Positions 22,964 to 31,820 of a stretch of DNA of 48,128 nt are shown here, piece after piece. How positions within the stretch are numbered: position 1 is the stretch's first letter; each line of letters begins with the position of its first letter. The DNA comes from an uncultured Verrucomicrobiales bacterium (GTDB lineage: Bacteria > Verrucomicrobiota > Verrucomicrobiia > Verrucomicrobiales > Akkermansiaceae): contig CAJQKQ010000034.1 in NCBI GenBank assembly GCA_905478925.1, forward strand, positions 1-48,128, in the 5' to 3' direction. A model generated the notes under the pieces. It was given only the letters and a program-made list of their open reading frames with translations. It did not search any database and was not told the origin of the DNA. The position numbers and the translations under genes were made by a program.

Positions 22964-23710
22964 TTAGGATGCCGGATCAACATCGTTCTTTGCAACGTCA
23001 TTGCCCTCTGGCTTCAGCATCTGAAAAGCAGCAGCGCGGGCGGTATTGGCGAAGCCGGTCACTGGAATTACGCCGATCACCGTGATTGTCATCACCATTT
23101 GGCAGGTTGAGTTAATGACAAAGAGACCCAACAGCGGCCAGAAATTTCCCTTGGTCATTGCCCAGCTCTTGCGGGTCGCTTCCCGCATCCCGCAGGTCTC
23201 ATCTTCAAGCATGATCAGAGAGACAAAAAGCAGGCGGACATAGATGAAAAATCCGGGGATAAGAAAAAACAGAAACGCCGTCATTTTCACAAACGAGAGA
23301 AAGACATGCACCACCGTGATATACAGGGTTCGTCCAAGCGTGTTCTTTTTCCGGTGACCCTTTACGGCCGTATTGGTCCACATCAGCAAAATGATTGTCA
23401 GCAAAGCAACGAATGGAGAGATCACTGCCAGCCATTTCAAGGATACGGCCAGATAGAGAGACAATGGTTCCTGAAGTCCTATTATCAGCGCATCCTGTGC
23501 CGCCAGGTCCTGTTCCATCACAGCCGTCAGCAACGCACCGCTGGTCTCACTGAAACGTTGCCGCAACTCCCTTGTTTCCGCTGCAGTCATGATGCGCGGT
23601 ATGATTTCGATTATCAGGATAGAGCCGGAAATCAGGCAAAGCGGAATCCACCATTTTTTGAATGCGCGCCAGGCGACCGCATAACATTCCAGCAGTGAAA
23701 ACGGATTCAT
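22964..23710 (-). CDS. Polytopic membrane protein of unknown function
   Basis: About 248 residues from ATG 23710, chosen for the GAGAGGGAA just upstream. Five or so hydrophobic helices are seen: WWIPLCLISGSILIIEIIP; LKWLAVISPFVALLTIILLM; VKMTAFLFFLIPGFFIYVRL; NFWPLLGLFVINSTCQMVMT plus the following segment. The block FFLIPGFFIYVRLLFVSLIM-LEDE and RKSWAMTKGNFWPLLGLFVI resembles the YciC / DUF975 / GDPD-membrane-domain superfamily, in which a small-residue loop precedes SW-x-TKG. Role unknown. It stands alone. Confidence 0.65.
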   Translation of the reverse strand: MNPFSLLECYAVAWRAFKKWWIPLCLISGSILIIEIIPRIMTAAETRELRQRFSETSGALLTAVMEQDLAAQDALIIGLQEPLSLYLAVSLKWLAVISPFVALLTIILLMWTNTAVKGHRKKNTLGRTLYITVVHVFLSFVKMTAFLFFLIPGFFIYVRLLFVSLIMLEDETCGMREATRKSWAMTKGNFWPLLGLFVINSTCQMVMTITVIGVIPVTGFANTARAAAFQMLKPEGNDVAKNDVDPAS

Positions 23711-23868
23711 TCCATTCCCTCTCGTTTCATTTTTGTGGCCAATTGTTGGTGCGGCGTGGTTCACGGAAATTATCTCAAGTTCGAGACTGCGGTTTCTCCC
23801 TCCCTGGCCAAGGAAAATCGACAGGGGAGTCAGGCAGAGTGTCTACGTTAGGGATTTTTTAAGAGATT

Positions 23869-24273
23869 GAACCGCCAAGTAAGAAAAGTTCACCAAGTCC
23901 AAGAGAACAAAAATCTCAAACGAGTTTTTTTGGCGGAAGATTTCTGTTCAGAAAGCAGGGCATCTACCTTTGGGGAAATATTACCAGAGAAAGATGATTT
24001 CAACCGCAACGGGAGCGCAGCGGACATAGACGAACTGGAAGCTAAATTATTTCGTCAAATGGACGGGATGCACGCAGATGAAAGAAGGGATTTCGGAAAT
24101 TTAGGTTCGAAGCTTTCGAAAACGAACACCGTCAGCAATCAATCCCATTTTCATCGTCCCGGATCTGCGTTAATCCCGTCCATCTGCGGTTAGATATCTT
24201 CAAATGTAGATGCCCTGATTCAGAAAGCGTTTGGCTTTGGAAAACTTGGCGAACTTTTCTTACTTGGCGGTTC
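23869..24273. repeat. Long nested inverted-repeat element (~405 bp)
   Basis: The outer arms are 29 bp with one mismatch: GAACCGCCAAGTAAGAAAAG... at 23869-23897 and its complement at 24245-24273. Inside, further blocks are also inverted: CAGGGCATCTAC on the plus strand near 23957 and on the minus strand near 24205; GGACGGGAT-x-ACGCAGAT near 24061 and inverted near 24165-24185. No coding frame is convincing. It looks like a fold-back or MITE-like element. Confidence 0.65.
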
Positions 24274-24570
24274 AATTCCCATATCCGGTTCTGCTTTCTT
24301 TGCCGGGATCTCCCTAGTGTAGGCGCCCTGGTTCTTGAGGATTCCTGACTCCGTCCAAAGGAGCCTGAGAACAAGCGCTGCCAAAACGCCCCTTTGACAA
24401 AGCGGCTCGGGAACACTGCGTTCACGAGCATCAAATGAGACAACGAACCGACAGTGAGAAAGCTCTTTTTCCCCCAAAGTGCCTCCTCATCAATTATTAC
24501 CTTTTCCCCTTTCCCCTTGCTAGACCGCCTGCCCACTCGTCACTGTCCCCGTATTCCGCCCCTTTCCAAT

Positions 24571-24660
24571 CTTCGCCAAGGCTACGACCGACAAGCCGAT
24601 CTCCCCAACAACGTCCTCAGGGACACCCCACAAAAAGCAAATTCCTAGCAACAACCAGCA
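24571..24660 (+). repeat. Leader repeat, copy 1 (before the first ThuA gene)
   Basis: About 80 bp including GCCGATCTCCCCAA-AACG and TCCTCAGGGAC, and ending CACAAAAAGCAAATT-CTAGCA, recur at 25825-25903. Each copy ends shortly upstream of a ThuA gene start on the same strand (24705; 25904). The gap 24274-24570 holds nothing I can recognise. Confidence 0.75.
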
Positions 24661-24704
24661 TGTGATGGAACCCTCCAGCACAGCCAGCCACACTTCCAAT
24701 AACC

Positions 24705-25763
24705 ATGACACTCAAACATCTCTCCACTGCCATCGCCTGCGTGGCGCTCACAACCCTAAGCTCCACCGCTGCCGACACCCTCGTCCTCAAGGGCAAGGAA
24801 GGCCCGGGCAAAGGCAAACACATCGTCCTCATCTCAGGTGACGAGGAATACCGCTCCGAGGAATCGGCCCCCATGCTCGCCAAGATCCTCTCACAGAAAC
24901 ACGGTTTTGATTGCACCGTCCTCTTCTCATGGACCGACAAGCACATCGACCCCAACAACCAGTCCGGCATTCGCGGCTGGGAGGCGCTCGATTCCGCCGA
25001 CCTGATGATCATCGGCACCCGCTTCCGCACCCCAAAGGATGAGGATGCCAAACATGTCACCGACTATCTCAACAAAGGCAAGCCGGTCATCGGCTTCCGC
25101 ACCGCCACCCACGCCTTCAATGGTGGTCAGAAATTCGGCGATGGCGACGGAGCGATCGGCTTCGGTCAGTTTGGTCGCAAGGTCCTCGGCGAACAGTGGG
25201 TCAACCACCACGGCGGCCACAAACGCGAAGGCGCTCGCGGAGTGATTGAAGAGGCCAACAAGGCCCACGCTGTCCTCAACGGCGTCGACGATGTCTTCGC
25301 TCCTTCCGATGTCTACGGCGTCAAGAACCTCACCGCTGCCGACACCATCCTCATGCGCGGCGCAGTCACCAAAACCCTCGATCCCAAATCTCCCAACGTC
25401 GACGGCGGGAAGAACGACCCCATGCAGCCCTTCGTCTGGCTTCACCCCTACACCGCACCCGACGGCAAAACCAAAGGCAACACCCTCTGCACCACTGCCG
25501 GCGCTTCCGTCGACTTCGTCAGCGAAGGTCTCCGCCGTGTCATCGTCAACGGCGCTTACCACCTCACTGGATTGGCCGTCCCCGACAAAGCCGACGTCTC
25601 CTACGTCGATCCCTTCTACCCGAGCTTCTACGGTTTCATCGGAGACGGCGAATGGTGGCCCGCCGCTGACTTCCAAGCCGAAGACTTCGGCCTCGGCAAG
25701 ACTCCCCACCAACCCGACCCCAATGGATCTCCTGATTGGGCCTTCCGCCCGGTTCCCGAATAA
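24705..25763 (+). CDS. Secreted ThuA-domain protein
   Basis: 352 residues with a signal peptide (STAIACVALTTLSSTAA) and a ThuA-like fold related to class I glutamine amidotransferase / trehalose-utilization proteins. Visible features are KHIVLISGDEEYRSEESAPM, ALDSADLMIIGTRFRTP, the loop GKPVIGFRTATHAF and WVNHHGGHKREGARGVIEE. A C-terminal region ends GEWWPAADFQAEDFGL. ThuA proteins of PVC bacteria are tied to sugar or ketoside metabolism, but the reaction is not settled. First of three ThuA proteins in 6 kb. An 80-bp leader repeat precedes it and its downstream neighbour. Confidence 0.85.
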   Translation: MTLKHLSTAIACVALTTLSSTAADTLVLKGKEGPGKGKHIVLISGDEEYRSEESAPMLAKILSQKHGFDCTVLFSWTDKHIDPNNQSGIRGWEALDSADLMIIGTRFRTPKDEDAKHVTDYLNKGKPVIGFRTATHAFNGGQKFGDGDGAIGFGQFGRKVLGEQWVNHHGGHKREGARGVIEEANKAHAVLNGVDDVFAPSDVYGVKNLTAADTILMRGAVTKTLDPKSPNVDGGKNDPMQPFVWLHPYTAPDGKTKGNTLCTTAGASVDFVSEGLRRVIVNGAYHLTGLAVPDKADVSYVDPFYPSFYGFIGDGEWWPAADFQAEDFGLGKTPHQPDPNGSPDWAFRPVPE

Positions 25764-25786
25764 GCTTCTTTCTCCTCTTCTCCAGT

Positions 25787-25834
25787 CTTCGCCACCTCCT
25801 TCGCTGAAGCTTTGGCGGTCAAGAAGGCTTCGAC
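25787..25834 (+). repeat. Dispersed repeat, inverted relative to 4283-4330
   Basis: CTTCGCCACCTCCTTCGCTG and the following AAGCT-TGGCGGTCAAGAAGGCT match the complement of 4285-4330 with one or two changes. It is fused to the leader repeat (25825-25903). Confidence 0.7.
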
Positions 25835-25903
25835 CGGCACGCCGATCTCCCCAATAACGTCCTCAGGGACGCCTCACAAAAAGCAAATTGCTAGCAGCCA
25901 GCC
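25825..25903 (+). repeat. Leader repeat, copy 2 (before the ThuA-dehydrogenase gene)
   Basis: Nearly identical to 24571-24660, ending at the ATG of the 25904 gene. Could carry a shared promoter or ribosome-site context, or be a mobile repeat. Confidence 0.75.
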
Positions 25904-28900
25904 ATGACCTCATCTTCTACAATTCGACGCGCCCTTCTCGCGGCCCTGTTGATCCTGCCATTCATCGCCGTATCTGGCGCTGCGGTTGAGATCGCTCCGC
26001 GGCCAATCCGGGTGCTCTTTCTTGGACACGAGGGTAAGGATCACAATTCGGGAAAATATCTGCCCTACTTGATGGAGCGTTTCGGCCGTGAAGCGATCTA
26101 CTTCGACTACGATACGTCGCCGGATTGTCTCAATTCTGAGACGCTTTCGGCTTACGATACGGTGATGCTCTATGCCAATCATGAGAACATTACGGAGGCG
26201 CAGATGGGAGCACTCGGCGAGTTCGTCGAGAGCGGTCACGGCTTCGTCGCGGTTCACTGTGCCAGTGCGTGTTTCGGCAATTCCCCGGAGTTCATCAAGT
26301 TGCTTGGGGGCAAGTCTAAATCCCATGGTGGTGGGGAGTTCAAGGCGAGCATTCTGGAGCCCGGACATCCGATCATGGAGGGAGTGAACGAGTATGAAAC
26401 TTGGGGTGCAACCTCTGTGCACGACGAGCTGAACGAGGAGGGTCGGACGCTGTTGATGGAGCGTGTTGAGGGTGACCGCCGTGAGCCGTGGGCATGGGTT
26501 CGAAAGCAGGGCAAGGGCCGGGTGTTCTACACCGCCAGCGGTCACAATGAACGCACCTGGAAGAACCCCGACTTCCAACTGAAACTCCGCAATGCGATTG
26601 TGTGGTCGGTTGGCGACGAGACGGGGAAGGAATGGGAGACCTTCCTCGCCTCGCGCGAGAAGGAGGTTCGTGAGAAAAACAAGAACGTCGCCAACTATGA
26701 GCGTCGTCCCGAGCCGATCACTTTCCAGCATCCTTTCAGCGTGAAGGGCAGCATGGAGCGCACGCAGGTGCCGGCCGACATGAGGCTGGAACTCTTTGCC
26801 AGCGAGCCGGACATCCGCAAGCCGATCTCCTTCACCTTCGACGAGCGTGGCCGCTGCTGGGTCGCGGAGACCAGCGACTATCCCCACGGAGTCAAACCGG
26901 ACGGGGTGGGCAGCGATAGCATCCGGATCTGCGAGGATACCGACGGCGACGGCAAAGCGGACAAGTTCACGGTCTTTGCCGAAGGCCTTAACATTCCGAC
27001 CGGGCTGGTGTTCGCCAATGGCGGGGTGATTGTCAGTCAGCCACCGCGCTTTCTGTTCCTGAAGGACACCGATGGCGATGACAAGGCGGACGTGCGCGAG
27101 GAGATCATGACCGGCTGGGGGATCGGCGACACCCATGCGCAAGCCAACAACCTTCACTACGGCTTGGACAACTGGCTATACGGCTGTGTCGGCTACTCGG
27201 GGTACCGCGGCGAGGTGGCTGGGAAGAAGACGAGTTTTGCCCAAGGGACTTACCGATTCAAGGCGGACGGATCACAACTCGAGTTCCTTCATCAATTCTC
27301 CAACAACTCCTGGGCGCAATCGCATAACCAGTGGGGAGATCAGTTCGGTGGGACAGCCAACGGAGCGCCAATTTTTTACGGAGGCATTCCCAAGGCGGCT
27401 TTTCCTGAAGGGATGCGCGGCATGACGGCCAAGAAGATCAATCTGGTAAATTTGGCTCATGCGATCACCCCGAACTACCGCCAAGTTGATTGGATGGGTG
27501 CCTACACCGCTGCGGCGGGGAGTGCGTTCATCTACAGTGATAAGCTGCCACCCCGGATGCAGGGGATGGCCTTGGTCACCGAGCCAACCATGAAGCTGAT
27601 CGCCCTGATGGATGTCCGCGAGGACGGGGCCGGCTATGTGGCGCACGATGGCTTCAATTTGGTCGCGAGCACGGATGAGTGGATGTCGCCGGTCTTCGCT
27701 GAAGTCGGGCCGGACGGCGCGGTGTGGTTTGCGGACTTCCAGAATTTCATCATCCAGCACAACCCGATCCCGAGCGTCGGCCATGGCGGCTATGAGGCCA
27801 AGGGGGGGGTAGGGGGTGCCCACGAGAACACGCTGCGCGATCATGAGCGCGGGCGGATCTACCGGGTGGTCTGGAACGAGGCGAAGAAGCCAGCGATTAC
27901 CAGTCTCAAGGGCGCGAGCGATGCCGAGCTGGTTCGGGCCCTCGGCAGCGACAATCCACTCTGGCGGCTCAAGGCCCAGCAGATGCTGGTCGAAGGGGGG
28001 CGCAAAGGCGTCGTGCCGAGCTTGCGAAAAGGCATTGTCGAGAACAGCAACAATATTGGGTCCATTCATGCTTTGTGGGTGTTGCACGGGCTGGGAGAAC
28101 TCGACCAGGAAACGCACCGCAGTGCGCTGCTTGCGGGTGATCGCGGTCTACGCCGAAATGCCGTGCGGGCGCTTGCAAGCGGCAAGGCCTCGCAGTCCCT
28201 GCTGTTTGGATCAGGCACGCTCAGCGATCCCGATCCGGTGACCCGGCTTGCGGCCATGATCAAGCTCTCCGAATTCCCGACATCGGCGGAAATCGTCACC
28301 TTGGTGGGAGGCATGGGCAGTGATCCTGAATTGATAAAAGACCAATGGCTCGCCGAGGCCGCGAGAATTCTCTCGCAGAAACACAACCCGTTCAAAGAGG
28401 GGGCGAACGTGCTCGCAAACTCCGGATTTGAGGAGACCACTGGAACTGCGCCTGCGGCTTGGAAGGAAAAGAATAACGGAACAGCACCGGGAAATGCGAA
28501 CCACTCTTGGGAGATTGCTTCGGACGTCAAACACGCCGGCAAGCAAGCGCTCAAACTTGAAGGCAAGGGGGGGCATATCGCTAAGGCGATGGTCCTTCAG
28601 GCCGAGCTCAAACCGAACACCTACTACCGTCTCAAGGGCTGGATGCGGACTGAAGATCTCCGTGGCCGGGTCTACATCGTCGATCGTGTTCGGCGAGCCG
28701 AGACCTCGCCGGTTTCTGACACCACGGATTGGCAGGAAGTGGATCTCTTGTTCAATAGCGGCGAGATCCCACGCGCCGACATCCATCTGGTCTATGACGG
28801 CGGCAGTGGCAAGGCCTGGTTCGATGACGTGCGACTCATCGAGATGGTTCCGATTGACAGTGCGGAGGATCAGGCCGGGCCGGGCGATGCTGCCCGCGGA

Positions 28901-29167
28901 GAAGCGATCTTCTGGAAGCATCCGGTCGCGGCTTGCGTGAACTGCCACATGCTGGGAGGCAAGGGCAGCGCGGTGGGGCCGGCTCTGGATGGGGTGGGGT
29001 CGCGTCAGGACGAGGCCTACTTGCTGGAGTCTTTGATCAACCCCAATGCCAAGATGGCGGAAGGATTCGAGTCCCTTCCGATCAGCTCAATGCCGCCGAT
29101 GGAGCAGATTCTGAAGCCGCAGGAACTGGCCGATGTGCTGGCCTTCTTGAAAGGACTGAAGGAGTAA
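25904..29167 (+). CDS. PVC-type ThuA + membrane-bound dehydrogenase + cytochrome c fusion protein
   Basis: 1087 residues. After a signal peptide come a ThuA domain (~30-235: IRVLFLGHEGKDHNSGKYLP, HGFVAVHCASACF, WAWVRKQGKGRVFYTASGHN), then a PVC-specific beta-propeller 'membrane-bound dehydrogenase' domain (~285-655: MRLELFASEPDIRKPISFTF, ICEDTDGDGKADKF, NLHYGLDNWLYG). A HEAT-like helical stretch (~690-800) and a jelly-roll carbohydrate-binding-like domain (~815-955) follow. It ends in a class I cytochrome c with C1011-V-N-C-H1015 and a later MPPM that may hold the methionine ligand. Likely a periplasmic oxidoreductase passing electrons from a sugar-type substrate through its own haem. The substrate is unknown. 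Confidence 0.9.
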   Translation: MTSSSTIRRALLAALLILPFIAVSGAAVEIAPRPIRVLFLGHEGKDHNSGKYLPYLMERFGREAIYFDYDTSPDCLNSETLSAYDTVMLYANHENITEAQMGALGEFVESGHGFVAVHCASACFGNSPEFIKLLGGKSKSHGGGEFKASILEPGHPIMEGVNEYETWGATSVHDELNEEGRTLLMERVEGDRREPWAWVRKQGKGRVFYTASGHNERTWKNPDFQLKLRNAIVWSVGDETGKEWETFLASREKEVREKNKNVANYERRPEPITFQHPFSVKGSMERTQVPADMRLELFASEPDIRKPISFTFDERGRCWVAETSDYPHGVKPDGVGSDSIRICEDTDGDGKADKFTVFAEGLNIPTGLVFANGGVIVSQPPRFLFLKDTDGDDKADVREEIMTGWGIGDTHAQANNLHYGLDNWLYGCVGYSGYRGEVAGKKTSFAQGTYRFKADGSQLEFLHQFSNNSWAQSHNQWGDQFGGTANGAPIFYGGIPKAAFPEGMRGMTAKKINLVNLAHAITPNYRQVDWMGAYTAAAGSAFIYSDKLPPRMQGMALVTEPTMKLIALMDVREDGAGYVAHDGFNLVASTDEWMSPVFAEVGPDGAVWFADFQNFIIQHNPIPSVGHGGYEAKGGVGGAHENTLRDHERGRIYRVVWNEAKKPAITSLKGASDAELVRALGSDNPLWRLKAQQMLVEGGRKGVVPSLRKGIVENSNNIGSIHALWVLHGLGELDQETHRSALLAGDRGLRRNAVRALASGKASQSLLFGSGTLSDPDPVTRLAAMIKLSEFPTSAEIVTLVGGMGSDPELIKDQWLAEAARILSQKHNPFKEGANVLANSGFEETTGTAPAAWKEKNNGTAPGNANHSWEIASDVKHAGKQALKLEGKGGHIAKAMVLQAELKPNTYYRLKGWMRTEDLRGRVYIVDRVRRAETSPVSDTTDWQEVDLLFNSGEIPRADIHLVYDGGSGKAWFDDVRLIEMVPIDSAEDQAGPGDAARGEAIFWKHPVAACVNCHMLGGKGSAVGPALDGVGSRQDEAYLLESLINPNAKMAEGFESLPISSMPPMEQILKPQELADVLAFLKGLKE

Positions 29168-29239
29168 TGCCACTTCGCAAATCAAAAGAGACAACTGTTT
29201 CTTTGAGGTCTTTGTCGATCAACGATTCGCGAAGGTAAG

Positions 29240-29493
29240 GAAACCGAGCGCTTTTGGCTGAGAGCAGCGTTGCGCCGAAGCCGAAGGAGATGTGCGGATT
29301 CGGTCTGCGGTCGAACTTTACCCTCGTTGGGTTCGTCGAAAACTTCGGGATCGCGATTGGCCGATGACCAGCAGAGCGAAACCCGTCCCTGCGGCTTGAC
29401 CTCGAATTCATGAACATCGGTAGCGTGCGGGCAGATGCGGCCGATGTGGGTCAGCGGCATGAATACGCGGAAAAACTCCTCGGCGGCGCATTC
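29240..29493 (-). pseudogene. Cytochrome P450 remnant (frameshifted, haem cysteine lost)
   Basis: The minus-strand frame from 29493 reads ECAAEEFFRVFMPLTHIGR, GRVSLCWSSANRDPEVFDEP and then shifts near 29320 into VKFDRRPNPHISFGFGATL. These are the EEFLR, SANRD-VF-P and PNPH-FGFG blocks of bacterial P450s. The haem loop breaks off after FGFG without its cysteine, and the N-terminal two thirds are missing. It lies between convergent ThuA genes. Confidence 0.7.
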
Positions 29494-29703
29494 GCTTTTG
29501 AGGTGAGGAACTTGAGGTCGCCGTTGAGGGGATGGCAGAGGGGTGAAAAGGGGGTTTCTAGGCGGCTGGATTTTGCCGAGGCTTCATCGGGTGCGGGGTA
29601 GTCTGCTCGGGTTCCGCTGCCGCCTAGAAGGACGGCTTTCCTTGCTTTCTCGCTGTCCGACTTATTTCTTAAAATCGTGCCATTCGGGAATGCCTCCCAT
29701 TCC

Positions 29704-30492
29704 CTAGTCCTTCTTCGCGGCCCACTTGATGCCGTTGGATAGCAGCTTGAGGTATTCCTTGGTCTGCATCGTCGAGTTGTGGTGGCCGATGGTGGTACCG
29801 AAGACCTTGCCTTTGCCATACTGGTTCACCCAGATGCAAACTTGGTCGCCTTGTTTGTTATTACCATTGTGGCCGGTCGCGAGCGCGGTAGCGGTAGGCA
29901 ATACTTCGAGGACGTTGTAGAGTTCTCCCTCTGGGGTCTTCCAGCCGTCTGGAAGGTCTTTGACGATCGGGTGGTCGGCTTTCACTTTTGTGACGGTGAT
30001 CGCGGCCTTCGGGCCGTGGTTGCGGGTGCGGACTCCGAGGAACTTGACCCAGGTCTTCTCGTTCTCTTTGCCCTTCTCCGCTTTCACTTCCCAGTGGAAG
30101 GAGTGTGCCGTGCAGTGGAGTGCCACGGCGGGTTTTCCGGCCTCGTGCACGGCAGCAACGCTGTCGATGAACTTGGTGTCTCCCTCGTGGGCATGGCAAA
30201 TGTTGTAGACGATGACGTCGTAATCATCGGCCCAGCCTTCCTTGCTCAGATCCGCCTTGCACTCGTCAGGCTTCTTGTGGTGCATGATCGTCCAGTCGAC
30301 GCCGGTGACCCCCTCGCTGATAATCTTCTTCTGCGATTCGTAGTCGTGGTAGCCCTCGCCGGTGACCAGCAGTGCTTTGATCTCCTTCTTGCCGTCGGCA
30401 TCGCCTTCATGGTGATCGGCGAATGCAAAGTCCGCCACAGCGAAGGAAGCGGTGATAGCGAGGAGCGTTGTAAAATGCTTGGAAATCTTCAT
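29704..30492 (-). CDS. Secreted ThuA-domain protein (third copy)
   Basis: 262 residues with a signal peptide (LLAITASFAVADFAFA) and a ThuA-like domain: IKALLVTGEGYHDYESQKKI, YDVIVYNICHAHEGD, GKPAVALHCTAHSFHW, NHGPKAAITVTKVKADHPIV, and GKGKVFGTTIGHHNSTMQTK. The conserved Cys/His loop (ALHCTAHSFHW) sits where class I amidotransferases keep their nucleophile elbow. It is transcribed towards the other two ThuA genes and is single-domain. No strong Shine-Dalgarno is seen. Confidence 0.87.
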   Translation of the reverse strand: MKISKHFTTLLAITASFAVADFAFADHHEGDADGKKEIKALLVTGEGYHDYESQKKIISEGVTGVDWTIMHHKKPDECKADLSKEGWADDYDVIVYNICHAHEGDTKFIDSVAAVHEAGKPAVALHCTAHSFHWEVKAEKGKENEKTWVKFLGVRTRNHGPKAAITVTKVKADHPIVKDLPDGWKTPEGELYNVLEVLPTATALATGHNGNNKQGDQVCIWVNQYGKGKVFGTTIGHHNSTMQTKEYLKLLSNGIKWAAKKD

Positions 30493-30576
30493 AGTGGATA
30501 AATTGTGATTGGGATTCGTGAAGGCTGCAAGCCCAGGGTGAGCCTAGTCATTGGGGGCGGCCGCGTATTGTAACAT

Positions 30577-30680
30577 CGGAGGGTTGCGATTGGCGAAATG
30601 GGGGGCAGATCTAGTCTCGAGATTCACTCCCTCCTTGCGCCTTGCTCTTGGGGAAAATCGCCTTCGCCCATTCATCAGAT
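30577..30680 (+). repeat. Composite dispersed repeat (second copies of the 14184 and 4124 repeats)
   Basis: 30577-30613 matches 14184-14219; 30623-30678 matches 4124-4180. Here the two modules lie next to each other. The rest of 30493-30780 has no gene. Confidence 0.65.
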
Positions 30681-30780
30681 TAAGGTTTTCAGAACACCAG
30701 GCAGATCGTGCGATCCGAGTGAACTCTTTGAGTAAAGTCCAACTCAGGATGCGACGATACCCTTTGGAGGTGTGAAATCG

Positions 30781-31434
30781 TTACGCGCGTCTCTTTTGTG
30801 GACGGACAAACTCGCGCCGCAGCAATGTAATTTCATCCCTCATGGCACACCCCTCCATATGGTCATTTACCATGCCCATAGCCTGCATAAATGCGTAAGC
30901 GGTTGTCGGACCGAAGAACTTCCAGCCACGTGCTTTCAAATCTTTGCTCAGCGCTTTGGAAGTGTTGGTGAAGCTAGGAGTGGGATGTTCGCGGTCGTCC
31001 TTTGCTGCGTGGGGTTCTGTGGAGTCAGGCTCCCACTCCCAGATATAGGCAGCAAGGCTTCCATACTCATCGACAAGCTCGATGGCGCGACGAGCATTGT
31101 TGATGGTCGCCTCGATTTTCCCCCGGTGACGGACGATGCCTGCATCCTGGAGCAGCCGAGATAGGTCCCCATCGTCAAAACCAGCGACCTTATCAAAGTC
31201 AAAGCCAGCGAATGCTTTCCGGAAGTTTTCACGCTTGCGTAGAATCGTCAGCCACGAAAGTCCGGACTGGAAGCCTTCCAGGCAAATTTTCTCGAAGAGC
31301 CGGTGATCGTTGGCGACAGGCCGTCCCCATTCCACGTCGTGGTATCGCTGGTAATCCTCGTGGTCGCTGCCCCACCAACAGCGGGTAACGCCATCGTTGG
31401 CTGTGTGGAGGTATTTGTCGTCGGGATCGGGCAT
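30781..31434 (-). CDS. tag: DNA-3-methyladenine glycosylase I
   Basis: 217 residues, standard length plus a short N-terminal extension. The Zn-binding residues of Tag are all present: C19 and H32 in RCWWG - YHDVEWG, and the C-terminal HMEGC. The substrate pocket segments EGFQSGLSWLTILRKRENFR and FDFDKVAGF are typical, and the end FFGPTTAYAFMQAMGMVNDH is diagnostic. It removes 3-methyladenine from alkylated DNA. It stands alone. Confidence 0.93.
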   Translation of the reverse strand: MPDPDDKYLHTANDGVTRCWWGSDHEDYQRYHDVEWGRPVANDHRLFEKICLEGFQSGLSWLTILRKRENFRKAFAGFDFDKVAGFDDGDLSRLLQDAGIVRHRGKIEATINNARRAIELVDEYGSLAAYIWEWEPDSTEPHAAKDDREHPTPSFTNTSKALSKDLKARGWKFFGPTTAYAFMQAMGMVNDHMEGCAMRDEITLLRREFVRPQKRRA

Positions 31435-31587
31435 CGTGTTCGAATGGTTGGCTGGTTGCGGAACGTTAATGTGAGCAGTTCGTCAGGCCAGCGGGAAATA
31501 TGTCGACCCGCTTCAAAATCGGCCGCGTGCGACGATGGTAATTTTTCTCCCGAAATTTATTTCAAGCTAAAGAGGGAAATGGAATCG

Positions 31588-31710
31588 ACAGAAGGACGCG
31601 GAGTTCGCAAAGCCTGAAAGAGTTAGGGGGATCAGACGCGTAACCTTCTGGGTGAATGATACAGACCATCTTTGAAGTGCCCAAGTGATTGAACCTTTGC
31701 GACCTTCTGT
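31588..31710. repeat. Inverted repeat of the ACAGAAGG-CGCAAAG family
   Basis: ACAGAAGGACGCGGAGTTCG... at 31588-31612 is inverted at 31694-31710 as CCTTTGCGACCTTCTGT. The same words recur at 35763-35925 and 47096 onward. Confidence 0.5.
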
Positions 31711-31820
31711 AAAAAAATCATTCCTGTTTTCAGGTTCAAGAATAGACCCGTTCCACAGACCCAAGTTTTGCGGCTTTGCGCGAGTCCTTCCCCGTTCCCG
31801 GCCTCCGGCGGTGAAAGGTG

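Noticed and set aside
24132..24536. Minus-strand open frame of ~134 codons after the long inverted repeat
   Set aside because: Half of it is inverted-repeat sequence and no motif is present.
25910..27157. Long minus-strand open frame (about 415 codons) opposite the ThuA-dehydrogenase gene
   Set aside because: Lies fully antisense to a protein with clear domains; GC-rich codon use leaves the opposite frame open. No recognisable motifs.
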